Part shown: one piece after another, positions 1 to 8,267 of the stretch
Position numbering within the stretch: the stretch's first letter is position 1
Layout of the letters: every line of letters starts with the position of its first letter
Assembly (NCBI GenBank): GCA_028280415.1
Contig: JANQLV010000048.1
Coordinates: forward strand, 124,001-188,000
Direction of reading: 5' to 3'
Length of the DNA: 64,000 nucleotides
DNA from: Saprospiraceae bacterium
GTDB lineage: Bacteria > Bacteroidota > Bacteroidia > Chitinophagales > Saprospiraceae
Notes under the pieces: generated by a model
The model's database searches: none
What the model was told of the DNA's origin: nothing
What the model saw: only the letters and a program-made list of their open reading frames with translations
Program-made: the position numbers and the translations under genes

Positions 1-546
1 GAGGATTTTACCGCTGATCCGCTCCTTCTCGATTCCGAAAACGATGTATCCAATTTCGAAGTACTGTTGAATGATTATGAAAATATCTCTTATTACTGGG
101 ATTTTGGTGATCCCGATTCAGCAGATGAAAATGTCTCGGAGCTGGAATACCCGACTCATCAGTATACAGCACCTGGTGTTTATACCGTAAGTCTGATAGT
201 CGAGAACCATACAGGTTGCAGGGATACATTAACAAAAGAGAACTATATTATTTACAGACAAAATATTAAGGATTCCCAAATATTCGTACCCACTGCATTT
301 ACACCCAATAATGATGGTGAAAATGATGTATTGTATGTCCGGGGAGAAGAGATTACTTCCATTGAGTTTTTTATCTATAATCAATGGGGAGAACTGGTGT
401 TTCAAACAAATGATATTAATCAGGGATGGGATGGTTTTTTTAGAGGAAAGCCTGCTTCCAGCTGCACTTATACGTATCTGGTGAGAGCGGAACTGATCAC
501 AGGTCAGCAAGAGGTACAATCGGGCCATGTTTCCATCATCCGTTAA
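1..546 (+). CDS. T9SS type-B sorting domain protein, C-terminal part (gene enters from the left edge)
   Basis: The reading frame is open from base 1, so only the C-terminal 181 residues are present. A PKD-like segment comes first (YYWDFGDPDS, then YTAPGVYTVSLIVENHTGC, the usual PKD end). It is followed by the gliding-motility-associated C-terminal domain: FVPTAFTPNNDGENDVL, then IYNQWGELVFQT, then GWDGFFRGKPA, and a final strand ending SIIR. This domain is the type-B signal that directs proteins through the type IX secretion system to the cell surface. The stop overlaps the start of the next gene, a PorP/SprF protein, by one base (TAATG). Such pairs are typical: the PorP/SprF partner serves the type-B cargo. 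Cargo function is unknown because the N-terminus lies outside the window. Confidence 0.93.
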   Translation, partial: EDFTADPLLLDSENDVSNFEVLLNDYENISYYWDFGDPDSADENVSELEYPTHQYTAPGVYTVSLIVENHTGCRDTLTKENYIIYRQNIKDSQIFVPTAFTPNNDGENDVLYVRGEEITSIEFFIYNQWGELVFQTNDINQGWDGFFRGKPASSCTYTYLVRAELITGQQEVQSGHVSIIR

Positions 547-2396
547 TGAACACAAAAGAAAACAAAATGAGGGATTTAATTATTACGGCGATTTGTTTGC
601 TATTCATGATAAATATGAATGCGCAGGATGGACATTACTCCCAGATTAGAATGAATCCTCTATATCTGAATCCGGCATTGATAGGTGGGGATAATAATAT
701 GATTAGAGTAGGTGGGATATATCGCTCACAGTGGAAAGCTATTAATGCACAATATGCAAATTACAGTTTTTTCATTGACGGAAAATTTAAAAACTTTTCA
801 TTGGGACTATTGGTTGACCAGAGTAAAGCCGGAGAATTGGGATATAAAAAATCGAACACCTTGTTTTCTGCCGGTTATCGAAAACTACTGAATGATGGAT
901 ATAATTCTTTATCAATCGGTGCACAAATAGGTGTCAATCAATCTATTATCGATCTCAATCAACAAACTTTTGATAATCAATATGCACCGGGCATAGGTTT
1001 CGATTTAAGCCAGCCTAGCGGAGAACAGTTTACAAGCGGAAGAATGAGTGCCAACACCATCAATATTGGTCTGGCTTATAATTTTGATATCGAAAGAACA
1101 GTTCCGATAATTGGAGAACTTGGTCTGGCGATCTATCATGCTAATGCCCCTCAACTCACTTCGATCAATGGGGAGTTTATCAATATTCCCCGCAGATTGG
1201 TTTTACACGGTCAGGTACTATTTCAAGTGAAAGAAAATTTTGGTTTGGAACCAACGGCGATGTATATGGGGCAGGGTAGTGCCCGGGAAATTTTGTTGGG
1301 AGTCAATTTTGATTTTAACCGGAGTGACAGTACCGGCTTCAAATTAGGTGTGGCACATCGACTGGCGGATGCTTTTGTATTTAAAGCCCAGTTTACAAGG
1401 AAAAATATGGTATTTGGCCTTGGCTTCGATTATAATGTTTCAAAACTGAAACAGGCCGGAAATTTGAATAATGCAGTAGAATTATCAATGATTTTCAATA
1501 TTCCCTTCAAAGGTGGCTTGGGAGAAATTAAAGATACGGATGGAGATGGTATCAGTGACAGAAGAGATGAATGTCCCAATGTACCCGGATTAAAAGCGCT
1601 GAAAGGCTGTCCGGAAGCATTAGGGACGCGCGAAGAAATACCGATTCAGCCAAGTGGTGCGGATTACGATAAGGATGGTATTTTGGATGTCAATGATTTA
1701 TGCCCTTACGAATATGGCTATGTGCAATTTCAGGGCTGTAATGATCAGGATGGCGATGGAATCTGGGATTATGTAGATGTTTGCCCTTCTTTGCCCGGAA
1801 AGAAAGAGAACCAGGGTTGTCCGGTAGAAATTCCGGGGATTGATAGCGACAATGATGGGATTCCCGATCGATTTGATAAATGCATTTATATCAAAGGCGT
1901 GGAAGAATTTGACGGCTGCCCGGATACCGATGAAGATGGTATTTCAGATTTAAAAGATGAATGTCCCTATGTAAAAGGACTATTGAGCCGCAATGGATGC
2001 CCGGATGATAATGCTTTTGCAGAAGGCAATTTGTCGGGAAGAGGAATGAACTATGTTATGGTAGACGTAGTAGAATTTGATACAGATGCCGCTGTTATCA
2101 AAGAGGCTTATAAGGATATGCTGGAACAAATGGCAGAAATTCTCCAAAATCAGACTCAATATTATCTGGTTTTGGAAGGACATACAGATAATGAAGGCAG
2201 TACTTCCTATAATTTTCAGTTGAGTCAAAGAAGGGTAGTGGCTGTCCGGAATTTTCTCATTGCAAAAGGCCTTCGTCCGGAAACCCTAAAAACGTTTTAT
2301 TTTGGAGAAACCAAACCGAAGCAGGAAAATCAAACGGAGTTTGGTAAAGCCAGAAACCGCCGGGTAGAGTTGATTTTGCTGGATGCCAAGCGCTGA
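546..2396 (+). CDS. PorP/SprF-type outer-membrane barrel fused to TSP3-like calcium repeats and an OmpA domain
   Basis: The product has 616 residues. A signal peptide ends near NMNAQ (residue 27). Residues 28-320 are a PorP/SprF beta-barrel (DGHYSQ, MNPLYLNPALIGG, then many amphipathic strands). Residues 329-490 hold five thrombospondin-type-3-like calcium repeats (DTDGDGISDRRDECP, DYDKDGILDVNDLCP and three more). Residues 500-616 are an OmpA/MotB peptidoglycan-binding domain (LEGHTDNEGS, QRRVVAVRNFL, KARNRRVEL). PorP/SprF proteins assist T9SS secretion or surface attachment of type-B cargo, and the upstream gene encodes such a cargo. The OmpA domain would anchor the barrel to peptidoglycan. 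The ATG at 546 overlaps the previous stop, which suggests translational coupling. An internal ATG at 567 gives an equally good signal peptide. Confidence 0.92.
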   Translation: MNTKENKMRDLIITAICLLFMINMNAQDGHYSQIRMNPLYLNPALIGGDNNMIRVGGIYRSQWKAINAQYANYSFFIDGKFKNFSLGLLVDQSKAGELGYKKSNTLFSAGYRKLLNDGYNSLSIGAQIGVNQSIIDLNQQTFDNQYAPGIGFDLSQPSGEQFTSGRMSANTINIGLAYNFDIERTVPIIGELGLAIYHANAPQLTSINGEFINIPRRLVLHGQVLFQVKENFGLEPTAMYMGQGSAREILLGVNFDFNRSDSTGFKLGVAHRLADAFVFKAQFTRKNMVFGLGFDYNVSKLKQAGNLNNAVELSMIFNIPFKGGLGEIKDTDGDGISDRRDECPNVPGLKALKGCPEALGTREEIPIQPSGADYDKDGILDVNDLCPYEYGYVQFQGCNDQDGDGIWDYVDVCPSLPGKKENQGCPVEIPGIDSDNDGIPDRFDKCIYIKGVEEFDGCPDTDEDGISDLKDECPYVKGLLSRNGCPDDNAFAEGNLSGRGMNYVMVDVVEFDTDAAVIKEAYKDMLEQMAEILQNQTQYYLVLEGHTDNEGSTSYNFQLSQRRVVAVRNFLIAKGLRPETLKTFYFGETKPKQENQTEFGKARNRRVELILLDAKR

Positions 2397-2472
2397 TAGG
2401 GCTTTCCATCTTCTTGTGATTCACCTTCTGTATTATCTTACTTGCATATAGTCATATATCTACATCTTTCCT

Positions 2473-2480
2473 TATATTTG
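2473..2480 (+). promoter_or_regulatory. Bacteroidota -7 box (TATATTTG) for the cyclophilin gene
   Basis: TATATTTG fits the Bacteroidota -7 consensus TAnnTTTG and is followed by CA. It lies 19 bp before the ATG at 2500, implying a short leader. No TTG stands at the usual -33 spacing. Confidence 0.6.
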
Positions 2481-2499
2481 CATTCAAAAAATTAAAAAT

Positions 2500-2931
2500 A
2501 TGAATGCCGAAATACATACCTCAAAAGGACTTATGAAAGTAGAGTTTTATGAAGAAGACGCACCGAATACGGTTGCCAACTTTGTTAAACTTTCTAAAGA
2601 CGGATATTATGATGGGCTCACTTTTCATAGAGTAATTCCCAATTTCGTAATCCAGGGTGGTTGCCCCAATGGAGATGGCCGAGGTGGGCCGGGTTATCAA
2701 ATTAACTGTGAGCTAGACGGAGATAATCAATTCCACGATCGCGGGGTCCTTTCGATGGCTCACGCCGGGCGTAATACCGGAGGTTCTCAGTTTTTTATTT
2801 GTCATAGTCGTCAAAATACAGCTCACCTGGATCGAAACCATACCTGCTTCGGAAGGGTATTCGAAGGTTTGGAGGTCATTGATAAAATCAATCCCGGAGA
2901 TTTGATTGAGAAGATTGTGGTAGTGGAGTAA
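2500..2931 (+). CDS. Cyclophilin-type peptidyl-prolyl cis-trans isomerase
   Basis: The product has 143 residues and no signal peptide, so it should act in the cytosol, where it would catalyse proline cis-trans isomerisation during folding. Family motifs are clear: [27 protein letters not shown] (with the catalytic Arg in FHRV), [27 protein letters not shown] and [15 protein letters not shown]. The length is that of minimal bacterial cyclophilins (PpiB type). It is monocistronic by position, with its own -7 box upstream. The Trp often present in the cyclosporin-binding pocket is replaced by His (AHLDRNH), as in many bacterial members. Confidence 0.95.
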   Translation: MNAEIHTSKGLMKVEFYEEDAPNTVANFVKLSKDGYYDGLTFHRVIPNFVIQGGCPNGDGRGGPGYQINCELDGDNQFHDRGVLSMAHAGRNTGGSQFFICHSRQNTAHLDRNHTCFGRVFEGLEVIDKINPGDLIEKIVVVE

Positions 2932-3022
2932 ATACTTACAAAAGGCAAATTAGTTTAAAATCTGCAAAAGTCTGGAAAAATCTACGTATTCATAATGTCT
3001 GTGAATACTGAAAGAGATATGC

Positions 3023-3781
3023 CTAGAGTTTGAATAATACTGAGATATGCAAACTATTGGTTTGTTGCTCTAAGGTCTCATGCAAATATACATCCCAGTC
3101 GTCCCGGTTGTAATACAGATTATTGTCTTTGATAAAATCCCGATACTCTAGGCTTATACCGATTAGGTCATTGAGTTGGTATTGGACACCGAAAGCAATC
3201 TGTTGATGATACCAGTCGTCTGCATAGATTTCCTCCCTTACAAAAAAGTCCTCGCTTTTTTTCTTAGTAAAATCATTGCTAATAGAATACAGTTCAAAAT
3301 ATTCACAATTACCGCCGTCCGTATATCCACAATAATGGGCATCTACTTTGGTTTTTAAGTTAATCATATTGACCAAACTTCCCTGGAGTTTCCATTTGCC
3401 TAATCGATATGAAAAACCAATGGGAAGAGAGACATACTCTGATCGGAAGTTTTTCTTGGATCGGTTTGACCAACCGCTTCGCTCATATTCATTCACAATC
3501 AATCTGCTGTAATTTCGATATTCGAAAAAGGTGCTCATATGAATGGCGAAATTTCTTTTTTTCCCGAGTGAATAATCATACTGAACACCTACTGCAAAAG
3601 AAGGTCTGGAATTAATTCTGTTTATAGCAATGTATTGATCATATTCTTCCGGAGTGGATTCATTGATACCATTTACAATATAATCAAACCGCAACTGAGT
3701 GCTAAACCTCGATTGTGCCCTGCTCGTGGTAATTACCAGGAAAAGAAAAAGGAAGGGGACCAAGCTTTTCGTAAATGCCAT
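3023..3781 (-). CDS. Predicted outer-membrane beta-barrel protein, unknown function
   Basis: The product has 252 residues. The N-terminus (MAFTKSLVPFLFLFLVITTSRAQ) is a good signal peptide. The rest alternates amphipathic strands (FSTQLRFDYIV, FAVGVQYDYSL, HISVLFKL) and ends in an aromatic/hydrophobic strand with a terminal leucine, as outer-membrane barrels do. Many Tyr and Asn residues sit near putative turns. I do not recognise a named family; it resembles the generic PorT/outer-membrane-protein-with-beta-barrel class of Bacteroidota. Two cysteines at CGYTDGGNC could form a disulfide in a loop. The gene stands alone between the cyclophilin gene and a gene-free stretch. Confidence 0.7.
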   Translation of the reverse strand: MAFTKSLVPFLFLFLVITTSRAQSRFSTQLRFDYIVNGINESTPEEYDQYIAINRINSRPSFAVGVQYDYSLGKKRNFAIHMSTFFEYRNYSRLIVNEYERSGWSNRSKKNFRSEYVSLPIGFSYRLGKWKLQGSLVNMINLKTKVDAHYCGYTDGGNCEYFELYSISNDFTKKKSEDFFVREEIYADDWYHQQIAFGVQYQLNDLIGISLEYRDFIKDNNLYYNRDDWDVYLHETLEQQTNSLHISVLFKL

Positions 3782-4332
3782 ATTGCTTTTTTTATAAATA
3801 CGGAAATGGAAAACCTAAGGTTGGGTACAATTGCGTTTACTCAATGAAAAGCATTATTGAGACTAAAATTTCATTATGCCAAAGTAATCAGGCTTGTAAG
3901 ACTAAGATACATTAATTATTTTTCAAGAACTTATGAAGTATCATCCAATTCTTTAAGGAGGTGGCTGCTTCATAGCGTAAGGATAGATTTCTGATCTATA
4001 CCATCAACAAAAATATATTTTATAAAAGTGAAAGGCTAAAATGCAAAAAATATTCACCATTGCTATTTCATATAATCTAACTGGCTAAGTCCTTACTGAT
4101 AGATTTGAAGAATGGAAGATTCATTGAATGCGGAATAGCAAACCGATTTTCAGTAATTATGATGAGCTGAATAGTCTTCTTGTTTTAGCGTTTTTGTAAT
4201 AATGGGTGATAAAACTTGCTTAGCTCTTAAAGAGCAACGGTGGATGGGGAGGTGCTAGACATTTGTTCTCTTAATGGATATTAGGTAAACAAAACCTTAG
4301 CACTTTCCCCTTTTGCATTTATCATTTTCAAT
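3782..4332. other. Gene-free stretch of about 550 bp
   Basis: AT-rich intergenic DNA with stops in all frames. I see no RNA gene, no strong hairpin and no recognisable gene remnant. It separates two minus-strand genes, so it must contain the promoter of the 3023-3781 gene, but I could not place a convincing TAnnTTTG box. Confidence 0.5.
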
Positions 4333-5493
4333 TCAATCAATCCTCTTTTTTATTGTTCTGTTAAAAGTCCCGTAGGTACAATTGGCGGCATCCTGCAGCA
4401 TCTCAAAATCATCCGGAAACCACTGTCTGCAACCTTGCTGATCCAAACAGGCTGTTCCCAAAGCCCGCCGATCCCCAACTACTATGGAATAATCGTTGTA
4501 CCAGCTATCCGATCCATTGAAGACAAATTGTTGGACCCTGTTTTCATTTTGGATATCGTATAAGCTGGCGAGCAGTTTGAGGGAAGCTCTTTTCTCTTGT
4601 TCGTAATGGTATACACTTACACTAATATCAACATAAACAGGTTTTCGCTCTATGACATACGCCGAATCCTTTTCACTCCAGACTTGCTCATCTACATAAG
4701 CATCAATGATAGTTTCAGTATTCGTACATACAAAAAGATTTTCCCTATTTTCACTTACATAAATATCGGCAAAGCGCAAATCGAGGCGATAATCAATCTG
4801 ACCATCCAGTGGCTCATTCAAATGTAATACTTTCCATTGCTCCCTTCTTGGGAATCGTCGATTTCTAAAAAAGGCCGCAAAGAGTAATTCGTCTTCTTCA
4901 AAATGAATTTCATCTTCCACGGGATTAAGCAAAATATGAGTTGTTCCCAGATCGTACATCTCCGTTCGAAGCATTTCAGTATCTTTAAAAACTTCACGGT
5001 ACTTTGCAATCTTTTCAAGATTAGTGTAGGCCTGTCTGGCCGCTTTTCGGTTACCTCCCCTGGCAGAAGGTATGAATTCCTGAGCCTGGGCGTAATAGTA
5101 TAGCGCAGCTTTATCTCTGGATTCTTCCAGTAATTCCTGAGCCGGATAAAAGTCTATCCTTGGATAATGGCCCCGGTCATTAAGTCGATATAGAATCTGT
5201 TGTACTTTTTTTTGGCGATTGAGCATCTTTACAGCTTTGTCGTGAATCGCCAGCCATTTATCGGATTGTCCGTATTGCCGGGTATTTTTAACCCAGTAAG
5301 CATCCTTTTCGGTTTCCAGTAAAAATGACTTTTCAAAAGCATAAAGATCACTATCCTTGATCTTTCCATTTTTTAGATGCCGGATACTCACGTGAAGCGC
5401 TTTTTCACTCTTTCCTTTTTCGAGCAATTTGGCGGGGCGATTACAGGCCAGAAAAGCCAGAGCGAACAGAATGAGTATAAAATAATTTTTCAT
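4333..5493 (-). CDS. Predicted lipoprotein of unknown function
   Basis: The product has 386 residues. The start MKNYFILILFALAFLACNRPAK is a lipoprotein signal peptide with lipobox LAFLAC (Cys17). The N-terminal half is helical and rich in Lys, Glu and Tyr, with a tetratricopeptide-like feel (KALHVSIRHLKNGKIKDSDLYAFEKSF, then DKAALYYYAQAQEFIPSA). The C-terminal half is more beta-like and ends in a Cys-containing tail (GTACLDQQGCRQWFPDDFEML, then CTYGTFNRTI). I do not recognise the family; similar proteins are usually annotated as hypothetical lipoproteins in Bacteroidota. It is probably anchored in the periplasmic or outer face of the envelope. It diverges from the LytTR regulator at 5723. Confidence 0.72.
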   Translation of the reverse strand: MKNYFILILFALAFLACNRPAKLLEKGKSEKALHVSIRHLKNGKIKDSDLYAFEKSFLLETEKDAYWVKNTRQYGQSDKWLAIHDKAVKMLNRQKKVQQILYRLNDRGHYPRIDFYPAQELLEESRDKAALYYYAQAQEFIPSARGGNRKAARQAYTNLEKIAKYREVFKDTEMLRTEMYDLGTTHILLNPVEDEIHFEEDELLFAAFFRNRRFPRREQWKVLHLNEPLDGQIDYRLDLRFADIYVSENRENLFVCTNTETIIDAYVDEQVWSEKDSAYVIERKPVYVDISVSVYHYEQEKRASLKLLASLYDIQNENRVQQFVFNGSDSWYNDYSIVVGDRRALGTACLDQQGCRQWFPDDFEMLQDAANCTYGTFNRTIKKRID

Positions 5494-5722
5494 AGCAGCT
5501 GTGGTTTTATAAACTCCAGAAAGATATTGCTCTAAAATTAAGCGATTTTAAGGTTCGATGTTCTTAATGAAATGTTTTTGCAGAGAAAGGAATTTTTAAA
5601 ATATGTTAATGAAGTTGTTGTAGACATCTGAAGATAAAACTCATAAAACATTTTTTTAATACGTTTATTTTCCTATCTTCGTTTTCTATTTCCAAAAATC
5701 ATATTCAATTATTTAATAAGCT

Positions 5723-6460
5723 ATGCTGAATGCTATTATCCTGGAAGATGAGCCAAACGGCCGGATAAACCTGAAAAACCTTCTACGACTAAATTGCCCT
5801 CAGGTCAAAATAACAGCGGAAGCCGGTTCGCTGGAAGAGGGTTTTCAATTATTGAGCGATCCGAAAAACCAACCCGATATTGTCTTTATGGATATTAACC
5901 TTCCGGATGGTTTGGTATTCAAATTGCTGGACAGGTTAAAAGAAATCAAATTCGAGATCATTTTCGTTACGGCCTATGAGAAGTATGCGATGAAAGCCTG
6001 TAACTACAGTAGTATTGGTTATGTGACCAAACCAATTGATCCGGATGAGTTAAGTGCAGCGGTAAACAGAGTGAAAAAAGAGGATAAACAAACGAGCGAC
6101 GAACGCTACCGCATTTTCAAAGATCAATACTTCAATCCTAATCCTTTTAATAAAATTTGTATTCCCGCTCATGATAAAATTTACCTTGTAGATATCAAGG
6201 ATATCATGTTTATGAAAGGAGAGGATAATCTCACCCGGTTTGCGCTAAATGACGGGCGCAAATTATGGTGCTCCAAGACTTTGGGCAATTATGATTATTT
6301 CGAAGAATTCAACTTCTTCAGAATTCACAAGAATTGTATGGTTAACCTCAATTATATTCAGGAATACGTAAGAGGAGAAGGGTATGTTGTGATGGTAGAC
6401 AAGGCTCAACTGGAAGTTGCCCGTAGAAAAAAACCAATGCTAATGAAGCGGTTGAAATAA
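5723..6460 (+). CDS. LytTR-family response regulator
   Basis: The product has 245 residues. Residues 1-120 form a receiver domain with acidic pocket E8/D9, phosphoacceptor D57 (IVFMDINLPDG), the switch Thr in FVTAYEKYAMKA and Lys in VTKPID. Residues 140-245 form a LytTR DNA-binding domain (ICIPAHDKIYLVDIKDIMFMKGEDN, RIHKNCMVNLNYI, ARRKKPMLMKRL). It should bind DNA as a phosphorylation-controlled transcription regulator. Unlike most members, no LytS/His-kinase gene sits next to it, so it is an orphan within this window. A TATCTTCG box at 5674-5681 may be a variant -7 element. It diverges from the 4333-5493 lipoprotein gene. Confidence 0.93.
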   Translation: MLNAIILEDEPNGRINLKNLLRLNCPQVKITAEAGSLEEGFQLLSDPKNQPDIVFMDINLPDGLVFKLLDRLKEIKFEIIFVTAYEKYAMKACNYSSIGYVTKPIDPDELSAAVNRVKKEDKQTSDERYRIFKDQYFNPNPFNKICIPAHDKIYLVDIKDIMFMKGEDNLTRFALNDGRKLWCSKTLGNYDYFEEFNFFRIHKNCMVNLNYIQEYVRGEGYVVMVDKAQLEVARRKKPMLMKRLK

Positions 6461-6542
6461 AATACTTCTCCCGCTTCAGCTAGTATATTGGATTGTTGAA
6501 TAGCAAATTTTTATTCATCTTTTCACTGGAAGAAAAGGGTGC

Positions 6543-7004
6543 TTATTGATAAGACATCAACAATTCTTCCATGGCTTTGTCCCCTTGATGCTTGGCCTGC
6601 TGCAAAAGGGAAATGCCGCCTGTATTTGGATTCGCCCCCTTTTCAAGTAATAAGTGGGCCATTTCTGTTTTACCAAAGTTAACGGCAAAGCTAAGTGCAG
6701 TCGCTTGATTATGATTACTGATGTTGACATCTGCGCCTTTGTCAATCAATATTTTTGCAATATCAAGATGTCCCTTAAAGCATACCCCCATCAAAGCCGT
6801 ATTCCCGGCTGCATCCTGTGCATTGACATTTGCACCGTTCGCCAGAAGTAATTCCACCATTTCCTTTGCTTCTACATAAGTAGCCAGAGTCAAAGGAGTA
6901 AAGCCTCTTTGATCAGCTTGATTAATGGCCTCCGGTTGTGCCTGAATAATTTGTTTAAGCCCGGCCGTATCACCCGTACGAATACAATCTTGAATATTTT
7001 TCAT
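6543..7004 (-). CDS. Ankyrin-repeat protein
   Basis: The product has 153 residues with no signal peptide. It consists of about four ankyrin repeats (RGFTPLTLATYVEAKEMVE, LLLANGANVNAQDAAGNTAL, ILIDKGADVNISNHNQATAL, LLLEKGANPNTGGISLL). It is probably a cytosolic protein-binding module. The gene is divergent from an OxyR-type regulator at 7182, with about 180 bp between the starts. Small ankyrin proteins next to catalase or peroxide-response genes are known in several bacteria (for example AnkB of Pseudomonas aeruginosa, needed for KatB activity), so a role in peroxide defence is plausible but inferred from position only. No catalase gene is seen here. Confidence 0.88.
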   Translation of the reverse strand: MKNIQDCIRTGDTAGLKQIIQAQPEAINQADQRGFTPLTLATYVEAKEMVELLLANGANVNAQDAAGNTALMGVCFKGHLDIAKILIDKGADVNISNHNQATALSFAVNFGKTEMAHLLLEKGANPNTGGISLLQQAKHQGDKAMEELLMSYQ

Positions 7005-7130
7005 TTGAATAGAAAGTATAATAGAGTTTTAAAATATTGTGCTATTGACCTGGAATATATCAGTTTTTCAATCGATCAATTAATATCAACCTATTTCTTC
7101 ACCCTTTCTTGATAATTCAAAATTAAGATT

Positions 7131-7148
7131 TATATTTGATTGATCAAA
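7131..7148 (+). promoter_or_regulatory. Promoter of the oxyR-like gene with overlapping palindrome
   Basis: TTG (7109-7111), a 19-bp spacer and TATATTTG (7131-7138) give a full Bacteroidota promoter. A perfect 6-2-6 palindrome, TTTGAT-TG-ATCAAA (7135-7148), overlaps the -7 box and likely start point. This suits an operator for autoregulation. The promoter position also argues for translation starting at ATG 7182 rather than an upstream TTG at 7140. Confidence 0.65.
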
Positions 7149-7181
7149 ACGATATTTTTAATCTTAATATTGATACTGTCA

Positions 7182-8111
7182 ATGAATATACACCAGCTAA
7201 AATATGTAATTTCCGTTGGGGAATATTTGAGTTTCGGGAAGGCCGCCGAAAACTGTTTTGTAACTCAATCCACATTGAGTACAATGGTCGCTCGCTTCGA
7301 AAAAGAAATCGGGATTACCGTTTTTGATCGTAAAACCAAACCAATTAAGATTACCAAAGAAGGGGAGAAAATAATTAACCAACTCAAACAGGTTATCCGG
7401 GAACTCGATAATCTTGATGAAGTTGTCAATGATTTGAAAGGGGAAGTCAGCGGGGTTTTAAAAATTGGCTTGATTCCAACGGTTGCACCTTTCCTGCTGC
7501 CATTATTCTTGAATGATTTTATCAAAAAAAATAAAAAAGTACACTTTGAAGTCAGTGAAATCACTACGGGCAAAATTATTACGGAACTGGAAAACAGAAC
7601 GCTCGATATTGGCATTTTATCGACGCCTTTAGAAAACGCTGAAATCCTGGAGTTCCCCCTTTTTAATGAACCCTTCTTATTGTACGACCGGGCAGATAAA
7701 AACCGAAAGATTGTCAAGGATATCAATGCTATTGACAGTAGTCGTTTGTGGTTGCTGGACGAAGGACATTGTATGCGTACGCAGGTAGAAACAATTTGTT
7801 CTTTGCGTAAAAAAAGGAGAATCAATGCCAACCTGGAGTATAAATCCGGAACGATTGATACACTGATGCGCTTTGTTCGAAAGAATAATGGCGTGACGCT
7901 TTTACCTTATCTTTCGACTATTGATTTTCAGGAAGAAGATCGCAAATACCTTAAGCAATTTAAGGCTCCGGTGCCGGTGCGGGCGATCAGCCTGGTGGTA
8001 CATAAGCACTTTGTAAAAAGAAAAATATTAGAATCCTTAAAACAGGTCATTCAGGCTAGTGTACAACCATTACTTAAAAAAGAAAAGGAGCGTTTGATTC
8101 TTCCGGTTTAG
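7182..8111 (+). CDS. oxyR: OxyR-type LysR-family peroxide sensor
   Basis: The product has 309 residues from ATG 7182; an in-frame TTG at 7140 would add a hydrophobic tail untypical of LysR proteins. Residues 1-60 are the winged helix-turn-helix (MNIHQLKYVISVGEYLSFGKA, then STLSTMVARFEKEIG). Residues 90-300 are the substrate-binding-like regulatory domain. The segment LLDEGHCMRTQVETIC matches the redox loop of OxyR: Cys197 and Cys206 are nine residues apart, as Cys199 and Cys208 are in E. coli OxyR, and the GHC context is kept. It should therefore sense hydrogen peroxide through a disulfide and activate defence genes. Targets here may include the divergent ankyrin gene. Confidence 0.9.
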   Translation: MNIHQLKYVISVGEYLSFGKAAENCFVTQSTLSTMVARFEKEIGITVFDRKTKPIKITKEGEKIINQLKQVIRELDNLDEVVNDLKGEVSGVLKIGLIPTVAPFLLPLFLNDFIKKNKKVHFEVSEITTGKIITELENRTLDIGILSTPLENAEILEFPLFNEPFLLYDRADKNRKIVKDINAIDSSRLWLLDEGHCMRTQVETICSLRKKRRINANLEYKSGTIDTLMRFVRKNNGVTLLPYLSTIDFQEEDRKYLKQFKAPVPVRAISLVVHKHFVKRKILESLKQVIQASVQPLLKKEKERLILPV

Positions 8112-8118
8112 TAGGATC

Positions 8119-8178
8119 AGGTATTAGGCATGAGGCATCCCAGAAAACCTGAAACCTAATATCTCATGCCTAATACCT
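8119..8178. repeat. Intergenic palindrome, 16-bp perfect stem (GGTATTAGG family)
   Basis: The left arm AGGTATTAGGCATGAG (8119-8134) and the right arm 8163-8178 are perfect reverse complements around a 28-base loop. It lies between convergent genes (oxyR-like and the helicase gene). No T-run follows, so it is not a classic terminator, although it may slow polymerase. The core AGGTATTAGG recurs at 51757-51766 and a related GGTTTTAGGTCTTAAG occurs at 34963-34978, so this looks like one copy of a dispersed repeat. Confidence 0.75.
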
Positions 8179-8267
8179 TTTCTACAAAGCAATAAATAGG
8201 GATATACTATTCAATTTCACGGTGAATCTTAACCAAAACCCAGGATGACCTATATTTTTTCCCTTTC

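Noticed and set aside
3782-4332. Possible decayed gene or mobile element remnant
   Set aside because: No recognisable protein fragment in any frame, and no terminal inverted repeats or target duplication.
8119-8178. CRISPR-like or classical terminator interpretation of the palindrome
   Set aside because: Single copy locally with no spacers, and no T-run after the stem.
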